The position numbers were made by a program, and so were the translations under genes. Shown here in pieces: positions 22,313-30,849 of a stretch of DNA of 64,000 nucleotides. The notes beneath the pieces were generated by a model that saw only the letters and a program-made list of their open reading frames with translations, searched no databases and was not told the origin of the DNA. Position 1 is the first letter of the stretch. Each line of letters begins with the position of its first letter. The stretch comes from Arabidopsis thaliana (Eukaryota; Streptophyta; Magnoliopsida; Brassicales; Brassicaceae), in assembly GCF_000001735.4 (NCBI RefSeq), contig NC_003071.7, positions 17,893,443-17,957,442 on the forward strand, in the 5' to 3' direction.

Positions 22313-25157
22313 ATGGCTCCTGCCATGAAGATCGTCTTCGGTCTCTTGACATTTGTCACTGTCGGAATGGTCATCGGTACTTTCTCTCTATTTATAGTCC
22401 TCTACATTTGATTTTTAATTTTGGTCTTCAAAGTTTATATCTTTTTTTTTGTTTTCTCTCGGCCAAATTGACTCTGTGAGAAATTGAAACGGCTCTTTCG
22501 TAAACTCATGGAGATTGTGTTTCTCTTTTGTTCCTGGAATCTGCAGGTTCCTTGTTACAATTGGCCTTTATTAATAGATTGGAAGATTCGTACGGTAACT
22601 CCTCTTTCTTTCTTATTTTCTTCATTTATACTTGTAGATGTGTCTTTGGTGATAGAATTGCAAATATAGGTATCTGAGCTCTTGAGCAAGGGATTGAGAG
22701 GACATTGCACTACAATGTCAACGAATTCGTAGGACTAGATCAGGGATTTTGATTGTAGTTTATGCTTACTACAATGAAGAGATGATCCCCTTTTGGATTT
22801 TCTATTGCTTGTTTTGTTGTTGTGGTGTCCTTTTGATTTCTAAATTCTTTCTCCTTCTTATTCAGGAACTGGATTTCCGTCTCTAAGAGGACTTCGAGGA
22901 CAGAACACCCGCTATCTACGAGGTTGGTGTGATCATTTCTATCCAAAACTATGCTTGCATTTAGGTTGTTAACATAATAGTCTCTTTCTAACTATTTGAA
23001 TCTCGGCTTTATGACAAGACTCTTCTTATAGAGCTTGATTTGTGGACATGTTATGATACCGAATCGATTAATGGCAAGACTTGTTTATTTTCAGATGTCT
23101 CCCGGTGGGCAAATGACAAAGATGCAGAATTGTTACGGATTGGCAATGTAAGTATATCGTATCCATTTTGCAGTTGTTTTTTTTTCTTAGGGCCTATGGT
23201 TGCCTAAAAATTTCATTTATATACCTCTACAGTTGAAGAATTGGTACATGGAGGAGAAAAATTAAATTGTTTGTAGTACGGACACATTTCTTAAATATAC
23301 TATCTCTTTGTGAAACTATGAAAATTACACACACATGTATCGTTTTTTGTTTTACTTCTGTAAATCTAGGTCCGTTTTGTGTGCTTCCAGCTAATGTTTA
23401 TTTTCTTTAGTGCAGGTCAAGCCTGAAGTAGTCAGTTGGTCCCCTCGAATTATTGTGCTTCATGACTTTCTCAGTCCGGAGGTATATACACCCCCCACTA
23501 ATAAATTCTAGTTCATTGAGTTAGCTGATTGTAGAATAGTCTGTTCTTGCTGATGTTAGGCCTTTAAGTAGAGAAAAAACTTGTTCATATCATCTTTATT
23601 CTAGCAAGGATAAGCTAAGATTTGATAGAAAAGCAAAATCTTAGGCTCAGTTCTAAGTATTATCATAAGAATTAGCAAAAGAGCTTTTGGCTGTTTTTTG
23701 TCTTCCCATTAAAATAGTTTTCTTGTTTCTCCTGATATGTATATTTGCAGGAATGTGAATACCTAAAAGCAATCGCCCGGCCTCGCCTTCAAGTTTCCAC
23801 TGTTGTTGATGTAAAAACCGGAAAGGTATTGGACAATACCTTCCTTTTAGTTCTGTAGAAGAAGTAAAATTTCTATTACATCCACTCTCTGCCTTCGATT
23901 GTTCAGTTGTTTCAATCAAACATTGGACACAAATAGAAACGCTCTAGGTTTGCCTGCAAAGTCTAATTCATTCTCTTCCATAGTAGACATATTCTAGTTA
24001 TGCTTTCAAAGTCTTAACCATACTCTTCCATTTTCTTATCACTTTCTTCTTGCTTAGGGAGTTAAAAGTGACGTGAGGACAAGCTCCGGAATGTTTCTAA
24101 CTCATGTAGAAAGAAGTTATCCAATAATACAGGTAAGTCACTCTCTCATATCTTTTAAAGGCGTGCCATTTTGATCAACTTTACAATTTTGTAAATTATA
24201 TTCCTTTTCGTTTGCTATTATTAGGCAATTGAAAAGCGAATTGCAGTCTTTTCTCAAGTACCAGCGGAAAATGGAGAACTTATTCAAGTTCTAAGGTGCG
24301 TGCACAACCGCAACCTTACTATTTTTTAAATCTAAAGTAAACGAAGCTTTTTTCTTGTTTTGATGAATCAAAATCTGCTGCAGTGCAGATATGAGCCGCA
24401 GCAGTTTTACAAACCACATCACGATTACTTTGCTGACACTGTAAGTCTTTGGTTCTGTTTTCATATATATATATCATTAGTAGATTGGTAAAGAAAGCTT
24501 TTGCTCTGATTAAAAAAAAAACTAAAAAGAGGCTACAGTATTTAACTTTTGGTTTGGTCAATAATGTTTAGTTGGATCTGTACTTCATCTTCTCCTTCTT
24601 CATCATCTTAGAACATTTAGTTTGGAAGTACGTTTATTGTGGGTGTTCATCATATTTCCTCGTTTCTTTTCTTATGGTTGCTACACAGTTCAATCTAAAG
24701 CGTGGTGGTCAGCGCGTAGCAACTATGCTTATGTATCTAACTGATGACGTCGAAGGAGGAGAAACTTATTTCCCTTTGGTATAACACTTTCTCTCTGTTC
24801 ATGCAAATTTCAGAAAACAAAATAAACCAATGGTGTAATATCTCTCTCTCTCTACTTGAAATGCAGGCTGGTGATGGTGATTGCACCTGTGGTGGCAAAA
24901 TCATGAAAGGCATCTCTGTTAAACCCACCAAAGGAGACGCAGTTCTCTTCTGGAGCATGGTTTGTTTCTTCAATCTCTCTCTCTATGTCTCTACACAAAC
25001 ATGAATCAATTGGACTGCTTTGAGTTCAATTACTTCTTGTGTTATTCAGGGACTCGACGGACAGTCAGATCCTAGGAGCATACATGGAGGATGTGAAGTT
25101 CTGTCTGGAGAAAAGTGGTCTGCTACTAAATGGATGAGGCAAAAAGCTACTTCTTGA
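22313..25157 (+). CDS. P4H1: Prolyl 4-hydroxylase 1
   Basis: Fe(II)/2-oxoglutarate dioxygenase of the ER/Golgi that hydroxylates proline in extensins and other substrates. Twelve exons: 22313-22376, 22547-22594, 22866-22922, 23095-23147, 23416-23481, 23751-23825, 24058-24132, 24225-24295, 24389-24440, 24689-24778, 24867-24959, 25050-25157. Total 852 nt, 283 aa, as known for AtP4H1. An N-terminal signal anchor (about residues 5-30) makes it a type II membrane protein. The iron triad H180-x-D182 (in YKPHHDYF) and H260 (in RSIHGG), and the 2-oxoglutarate lysine K270, are all present. Exon 9 has two AGs five bases apart (CAGTGCAG); only the second keeps frame. The extensin at 52451 is a possible substrate class, by inference. 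Confidence 0.95.
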
Positions 25158-25514
25158 AGAACTACTTAAAACTTTTTAAAACAAAAAGAAACCACAGGGA
25201 CTTATATTGAAAAATGTCATAGTATCTCAGAGTTTTGATTTACTCTCTTTTTGACCCTTCAATTTTAGAATTTATCATTTACATACGTAAATCAATATGA
25301 ATGTGTTTTACATTTTAACCTCTCCAACAAATTCTAAATTACTGTTAGCATATAACTGACACAGAAAACAATTACTGTTACAAAAGAATTAACTATCATT
25401 TCACCGAAATAACGAAGGAGAGTGGCATTTTGGTAAATAAGAACAAAGTCTCTATTTATAATCGCATTTTGGTTGACTTGCTTCAATCTTGACCACAGCA
25501 AAGAGAAACAAACA
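25158..25514. other. P4H1 3' UTR and promoter of first IPMI small subunit
   Basis: Short same-strand spacer. A TATTTATA motif near 25452 lies about 60 nt before the next start codon. Nothing else seen. Confidence 0.5.
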
Positions 25515-26270
25515 ATGGCGGCTTCTCTGCAATCAGCAAACCCTACATTGTCACGAACCCTAGCTTCTCCGAACAAACCTTCCTCCTTCGCCACCTTCCG
25601 ATCTCCATTTCTCAGATTCAATTCAACATCCGTCGCTTCCAATTTCAAACCCCTAGTTTCTCGAGAAGCATCCTCATCGTTCGTCACTCGCTCCGCCGCC
25701 GAGCCACAAGAAAGAAAAACCTTCCATGGACTGTGCTATGTCGTCGGCGACAACATCGACACTGACCAAATCATTCCCGCGGAGTTTCTCACTCTCGTCC
25801 CTTCGAATCCAGAGGAATACGAGAAACTCGGTTCTTACGCTTTAGTTGGTCTTCCAGCTTCTTACAAGGAACGATTCGTTCAGCCAGGTGAGATGAAGAC
25901 GAAGTACTCAATCATCATTGGCGGTGAAAACTTTGGATGTGGATCGTCACGTGAACATGCTCCGGTTTGTTTAGGAGCAGCGGGAGCTAAAGCAGTGGTG
26001 GCTCAGTCTTATGCTAGAATCTTTTTCAGGAACTCTGTTGCTACTGGTGAGGTTTATCCTTTGGATTCTGAAGTTAGGGTTTGTGATGAGTGTACAACTG
26101 GTGATGTTGCGACTGTTGAGTTGAGGGAAGGAGATAGTATTTTGATCAATCATACGACTGGGAAAGAGTACAAGCTTAAGCCGATTGGTGATGCTGGACC
26201 AGTGATTGATGCTGGTGGTATATTTGCTTATGCTAGGAAAGCTGGAATGATTCCATCTGCTGCTGCTTGA
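25515..26270 (+). CDS. IPMI SSU1: 3-isopropylmalate dehydratase small subunit, chloroplast (first tandem copy)
   Basis: Small (LeuD-type) subunit of isopropylmalate isomerase, which isomerises 2- to 3-isopropylmalate in plastid leucine synthesis. It pairs with a large subunit carrying the 4Fe-4S cluster. Single coding exon, 251 aa from the first ATG of the leader. Residues 1 to about 60 form a Ser/Thr-rich transit peptide. The swivelling-domain core has DNIDTDQIIPAEF, GGENFGCGSSREHAPVCLGA and the C-terminal GPVIDAGGIFAYAR. A putative 3' UTR intron follows the stop at 26283-26739 (donor CAG/GTATGA, acceptor TTTGCAG/G). From literature recall this copy serves leucine synthesis and its neighbour methionine chain elongation for glucosinolates. 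Confidence 0.92.
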   Translation: MAASLQSANPTLSRTLASPNKPSSFATFRSPFLRFNSTSVASNFKPLVSREASSSFVTRSAAEPQERKTFHGLCYVVGDNIDTDQIIPAEFLTLVPSNPEEYEKLGSYALVGLPASYKERFVQPGEMKTKYSIIIGGENFGCGSSREHAPVCLGAAGAKAVVAQSYARIFFRNSVATGEVYPLDSEVRVCDECTTGDVATVELREGDSILINHTTGKEYKLKPIGDAGPVIDAGGIFAYARKAGMIPSAAA

Positions 26271-27242
26271 TTTTGACTTCAGGTATGATTCTGTAACTTG
26301 ATGATGATGATGATGAGGATTGGTAATAGGTTAGGATTGAGATCGAATTTGTGGAATAGTCTAGGAAGCTTGACATTGAATTGAACGATGCAAAACATAG
26401 TTTTCAATGGTTCTAGTTAGAGAAAGAGAACACAGTAGTTGGGATTCTAGTTTTGTGTTGTTTAAAATGTGTTGGTTTAGTTTTTGTGTGAGATTGATAA
26501 TGACTTGTTATTCTTTCTCTTCGCTTAAGACTTACTTTATCTTTCCATTGGTTCAATTTCTAGATTGTACATCTCTTGATTGTAGTTGTTGGGAGGGTAA
26601 AAGTTATGATGTTGGCTGATCTTTTCCATGCTCATATCCATTAAGACTTGAGTGTCCGATAGTAGAACAATACTTCACTCTTATTTTGTCTCTAAGACTC
26701 CTTTTTTTTTTTCCTTTTTTTGTTCTATTTGTTTTGCAGGTGTCAATGGAAGTGCATGAGAGTCACTTCAAGGATCTTGATCCAATAATAAGAATATGTA
26801 ATGTTTCCAAAAGCTTATGAACCTAATCTATGTTTTATGAATATATATGACTATCGGCTTTAGTCTTCAGTATCAGTTTCTTGTTTACATTTGGATGTAT
26901 CAGCTGCTAAAAAAATGCATAGTTTCCCATCCCATTTGAAACGACGTTTTCTCTCATGTCTTCCACTAATATAATCTTCTGGTCATGAGAACAGAACAGG
27001 AGCTCTGTTTTTCTCACACAATGATCGAACACACTTTTGTCATATAGTATAGAGAAATATTAACACTTCTTTTTAGGCATCCGTATCTAGAGTCTTTGTT
27101 TCACTGTGACCTACCTAAGTATATCAAAACGCACGTTTGGAATTCTGAATGGCACTTTCGTAAATAGGAGGGTACAAACATTTCTCCTTTTAAATTGTTT
27201 TCATCGTGAACTCTCTCACTCACTCAACAAAGTAAAGAAACA
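26271..27242. other. 3' UTR intron of first IPMI gene and promoter of second
   Basis: 26283-26739 reads as a 457-nt 3' UTR intron starting 12 nt after the stop codon, with a T-rich tract before its acceptor. The rest is spacer and promoter of the second copy. No other gene seen. Confidence 0.55.
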
Positions 27243-28013
27243 ATGGCGTATTCTCTTCCTACATTTCCCCAAGCCTTACCTTGCTCGTCAACCAAAACTT
27301 CTTCCTCCTTGGCTACCTTCCGATCTCCTTTCTTAAGATTCAATGGTTCCACTTCCTTAATCCCCTCCTCTATCTCCATCACTTCACGTGGCACATCCTC
27401 CCCGACCATCATCCCACGTGCTGCCGCCTCAGAATCCGACTCTAACGAAGCCCTAGCCAACACAACCTTCCACGGCCTCTGCTATGTCTTGAAAGACAAC
27501 ATAGACACCGACCAGATCATCCCAGCAGGAGCCGCTTGCACCTTCCCATCGAACCAGCAAGAGCGTGATGAGATCGCCGCTCACGCTCTCTCTGGTCTAC
27601 CAGACTTCCACAAAACACGGTTCATTGAGCCAGGAGAGAACAGATCAAAGTACTCAATCATAATCGGCGGCGAAAACTTTGGTTGCGGATCGTCACGTGA
27701 ACATGCTCCGGTCTGTCTTGGAGCAGCTGGAGCTAAAGCCATAGTTGCTGAGTCTTACGCAAGAATCTTTTTCCGTAACTCGGTTGCTACAGGAGAGGTG
27801 TTTCCGCTCGAGTCAGAGGTTAGAGTCTGTGAGGAGTGTAAGACAGGAGATACGGTGACGATCGAGCTGAGTGATAGTGGTGGTTTATTGACTAATCACA
27901 CGACCGGTAAAAACTATAAGCTGAAGTCGATCGGTGATGCTGGACCGGTTATTGATGCTGGTGGTATTTTTGCTTATGCGAGGATGATGGGAATGATTCC
28001 ATCATTAGCTTAA
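27243..28013 (+). CDS. IPMI SSU2: 3-isopropylmalate dehydratase small subunit, chloroplast (second tandem copy)
   Basis: Paralogue of the gene 970 bp upstream, same strand, single exon, 256 aa with a transit peptide of about 70 residues. The core motifs are shared almost residue for residue: DNIDTDQIIPAG, then GGENFGCGSSREHAPVCLGA, then GPVIDAGGIFAYAR. Differences concentrate in the transit peptide and in a segment near residues 97-120: here GAACTFPSNQQERDEIAAHA, against FLTLVPSNPEEYEKLGSYA in the first copy. By recall, this copy works with IPMI LSU1 in methionine chain elongation for aliphatic glucosinolates. The substitutions near the active-site loop fit a shifted substrate range, which is inference. 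Confidence 0.92.
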   Translation: MAYSLPTFPQALPCSSTKTSSSLATFRSPFLRFNGSTSLIPSSISITSRGTSSPTIIPRAAASESDSNEALANTTFHGLCYVLKDNIDTDQIIPAGAACTFPSNQQERDEIAAHALSGLPDFHKTRFIEPGENRSKYSIIIGGENFGCGSSREHAPVCLGAAGAKAIVAESYARIFFRNSVATGEVFPLESEVRVCEECKTGDTVTIELSDSGGLLTNHTTGKNYKLKSIGDAGPVIDAGGIFAYARMMGMIPSLA

Positions 28014-28624
28014 TCCTCTTCCATAACCATGATGGTGTTCTTGTATGCATAACTATTTGATGAATATTTGTGTTTTAGAGTTTTCTATTTTCTTAACTTT
28101 TTTATGTTTGTTTGATTTGGTATTGTTGTTGTTACCTAAAGAATAAGAAATCAAAAGCAAAATAGACCGACATGTTCCAAGATATGTGAATATGGTGAGT
28201 GTTTACTAAATTATGCGAATATTGTTGTTGCAACCTTATTTTCTTCCAAGTTGGGCATCAATTTCCCTTTTTGGGCTTAGTCTTCTTTTGTTTGTAAATT
28301 TAGTTTGTTTTAGTTTATTGTTGGCCCATTTCTGTAGGGTTTGGCCCGTTAAGTAAGTACCATGTAAACCCAGAAAATTTACAACGAAAACCCTTTAGCA
28401 AAAAAGTAATAATTCCGTTGGTAACTTTTCTCATTGTAGTACATGGCATATTTTACTTACTCTACTAACCAATTTGGTTTGGTTATTGAAAATTTGGCGG
28501 TTTAAACAAACCGATATAAAATAACCGTTAAGCGGTAAAAGAAAGGACATCGCTAAACCTAAATTTGCGACTCCTACTTTATAACGCCGCTCTTCTTCTC
28601 CATTGTTTGTATACTCTGAAAAAC
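28014..28624. other. Spacer and promoter of the CMS1-like gene
   Basis: The downstream half holds a promoter with ribosome-biogenesis type elements (separate entry at 28273-28350). The upstream half is the 3' UTR of the second IPMI gene. No further coding signal. Confidence 0.55.
28273..28350 (+). promoter_or_regulatory. Site II / telo-box cluster upstream of the CMS1-like gene
   Basis: TTGGGCTT near 28272, TTGGCCCA at 28321-28328, TAGGGTTT at 28335-28342 (reverse complement of the telo-box AAACCCTA) and GGCCCG just after. Site II (TGGGCC/T) next to a telo-box is the standard arrangement in Arabidopsis promoters for ribosomal proteins and ribosome biogenesis factors, bound by TCP and Pur-alpha type factors. 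This fits the gene and the snoRNAs it hosts. Confidence 0.65.
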
Positions 28625-30849
28625 ATGGCAACTACAGAGCTAAAACCCTCCGCCGTTAAAAACCCTAAAAGAAATCGAAGACCATCACATGGTCCGAAGA
28701 AAGATTTGAAGAAGAAGAAGACTAAGATTACTAAGAAGACTAAGAAGTCGAAAGCTCCCACCTTTGATAAGACCATTGAGAAGAGTAGAAGTAACGACCA
28801 GAAAACCGACAACGACGAAGACGAGCAACTGTATTCGGAACCGGTATCGGCCTCTGAGCAGCTCAACTACTTTTTGAATCATCTTGACTCCGCCATTGGT
28901 ATCAAGGTTTCTTCTTTAGAGCTTGAACCCATTAAAGGTTCGTCCTTTGTTTTATTCTAGCTTGGTATTTATGTACTTCTGTTTAAGTATATCTTATTGG
29001 GTTTAGATATAAAAAAATACGAGCTTTGATTGTTCATTCGACTTATCAATGCACAGATTTCCCAAGTTCTGATGAAGTTAAGATTTGTCTGGTTTAATTG
29101 CAGATACGTGTATAGTTGAGTTATCTCAAGGGTTGGATCAAGATGTAAGCAACTTGGGAGAACATATAAAGCTTTCTTGTGGGTCTTCATGGAGAGAGAC
29201 TCTTTGTGAAGGAGAGTCACTTGAAAGGAAAGTTGAACCGGGAAACCCATCTGTTCTTGTTATTAGTTCCTCTGCTCTGAGATCTTTGGAACTTCTAAGG
29301 TACATTGTAAATATGTGTACTTGTATCTTTGTTATTGATTGATATAATGCTTGATTGAATAGAAAGTTGCTTAGACTGAGTCCTGTCTTATGTATGTAGG
29401 GGTTTGCATTCATTGACTAAGCAATGTCCAGCAGTGAAGTTGTTCTCAAAGCATTTGAAGGTTGAGGAACAGGTAGTGTTTTATTCTTATAATGATTTGT
29501 CTATAGAGAACTGAACTTAATTCTAAGCACATAGAAAAGAGAGAACAAATTGAAACTGGCATTTTGAGTTATTTCGTTATTGAATCTTGTTTTGGTTCTC
29601 TTGTGTGGAATGCATTGTTCTTGCTTCTCTGGAACTTGGGATATGATGACAAAAATACGATATCTCTAAGGCTAATTGCTGTGCGGATGAAATGTATTTG
29701 CACGTCAGTCTGATCCCATTATGTATATAACATTAGGAGTTGGTGCATGCTCATGTAGTTCGTTTCTTTCATTTTTAGTTAATGTTAAGGATTTGGGAAG
29801 TGATGATAAGATATATCAATATATCATAGGCACATGCAATGCTGAACGATATATATTTGCACGTCAGTCTGATCCCTTTATATATATATAACATTAAGAG
29901 TTGGTGCATACTCATGTAGTTCATTTCTTTCTTTTTTAGTTCATGTTAAGGATTTGGGAAGTGATGATAAGATATATCAATATGTCATAGGCACTTGCAA
30001 TGCTGAACAATATATATTTGCACGTCAGTCTGATCCCTTTATATATCCATCATTAAGCATTTATGCATATACTCATGTTATTCTTCCCTCTCTCTGTCTG
30101 TCTTTCATGTTAAGAGTCTGGGAAATGATGATAAGTATATCGATATTTCAGAGGCGTATGCAATGCTGAACGAACTATTTGCACGTCAGTCTGATTCCAG
30201 CTCTTGTTTTTGTTTCTTAATTTGCATATAAGAAGACTATAGAATTAGATTCTTCTGCTTTGGTCTAAATATGAAACTCTCATTTAAAAAAGAAATGGTT
30301 TCCGAAAATCTTTATATAAATTTCTCAAGCTCATTGTTATATGACTCGAATTATTAACTCTAGTTCATTGTGTTGCAGGTATCTCTGTTGAAGAAACGGG
30401 TTAATATTGGGAGTGGCACACCAAACAGGTTAGTAAATCTCATCACATCCTTTCATTGTTTCCCTTTACTTGTATCTCCATATCCTTCTTGCTCTAGATC
30501 CTGACTGTCCTCTTGCTCTTCTATGCAGGATCAAAAAGCTAGTCGACATAGAAGCTTTAGGGCTTTCGCGTTTAGATATGATTGTGATCGACATGCACCC
30601 AGATGTCAAGGGATTTTCCTTATTCACATTGCCTCAAGTCAGGTTTGGTTTCTCAACTCTTGAACAAGCTGCCCCATTATCATCAACGAGTGGAATTTTT
30701 TCTGATTTTTGTTCTGTTATATTTGCAGAGATGAGTTTTGGGATTTGTATAAAAACTGCTTCCACCAGAGAGTCCTAGAAGGAAGACTTCGTATCTGCAT
30801 GTATGGTCCAAAGCCTTCTCCAAACCTAAAGAAGAAGAACAAGAAATAA
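28625..30849 (+). CDS. CMS1-like small-subunit ribosome biogenesis protein (At2g43110)
   Basis: Homologue of yeast Cms1, annotated in plants as a U3-containing 90S pre-ribosomal complex subunit; expected to be nucleolar. Exons 28625-28937, 29104-29299, 29400-29472, 30379-30428, 30529-30642 and 30729-30849 sum to 867 nt, 288 aa. The N-terminus (about 14-50) is Lys/Arg-rich and low-complexity (KKDLKKKKTKITKKTKKSK), a likely nucleolar signal. The C-terminal part has the helicase-like Cms1 fold: VLVISSSALRSLELLR, then LSRLDMIVIDMHPD, which resembles a degenerate DEAD-box motif without the ATPase residues. Intron 3 is unusually long at 906 nt and holds four box C/D snoRNA-like units, entered separately. 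Confidence 0.88.
29637..29718 (+). ncRNA. Intronic box C/D snoRNA candidate, copy 1
   Basis: Terminal stem TGGGA (29637-29641) pairs with TCCCA (29714-29718), all five pairs Watson-Crick. Box C ATGATGA at 29643-29649, box D CTGA at 29710-29713. A weak D' CTGT at 29679-29682 is followed by a C'-like GGATGAA at 29685-29691. The guide before box D is ATTTGCACGTCAGT. Length 82 nt is typical. It sits in intron 3 of a ribosome biogenesis gene on the sense strand, as intron-hosted snoRNAs do. Its D' half differs from the other three copies. Confidence 0.85.
29794..29877 (+). ncRNA. Intronic box C/D snoRNA candidate, copy 2
   Basis: Stem GGGA (29795-29798) pairs with TCCC (29873-29876). Box C GTGATGA at 29800-29806, D' CTGA at 29842-29845, box D CTGA at 29869-29872. 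The guide next to box D is the same 14 nt as in copy 1. The guide before D' reads GGCACATGCAATG. No clear C' box. About 84 nt. Confidence 0.85.
29955..30038 (+). ncRNA. Intronic box C/D snoRNA candidate, copy 3
   Basis: Stem GGGA (29956-29959) pairs with TCCC (30034-30037). Box C GTGATGA at 29961-29967, D' CTGA at 30003-30006, box D CTGA at 30030-30033. The box D guide is identical to copies 1, 2 and 4. Nearly identical to copy 2 over the whole unit and its upstream spacer, so this pair is the most recent duplication. Confidence 0.85.
30118..30200 (+). ncRNA. Intronic box C/D snoRNA candidate, copy 4
   Basis: Stem GGAA (30121-30124) pairs with TTCC (30195-30198); with one bulge it extends to CTGG/CCAG. 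Box C ATGATGA at 30125-30131, D' CTGA at 30166-30169, box D CTGA at 30191-30194. Same 14-nt guide at box D. The stem has changed on both sides compared with the other copies (GGGA/TCCC to GGAA/TTCC), which suggests compensatory change and a maintained structure. Confidence 0.82.

Larger units (their letters stand above)
29637..30200 (+). repeat. Tandem repeat of about 160 bp, four units, in intron 3 of the CMS1-like gene
   Basis: The motif GCACGTCAGTCTGAT starts at 29700, 29859, 30020 and 30181, spacings 159, 161 and 161. Between units 1 and 3 the spacer is also duplicated (AGTTGGTGCAT, then CTCATGTAGTTC). Every unit carries one snoRNA-like structure, so the repeat is a snoRNA gene duplicated with its flanks. 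Confidence 0.9.

Noticed and set aside
25334..25687. Minus frame overlapping the first IPMI transit peptide
   Set aside because: Shadow of the Ser/Thr-rich transit peptide on the other strand.
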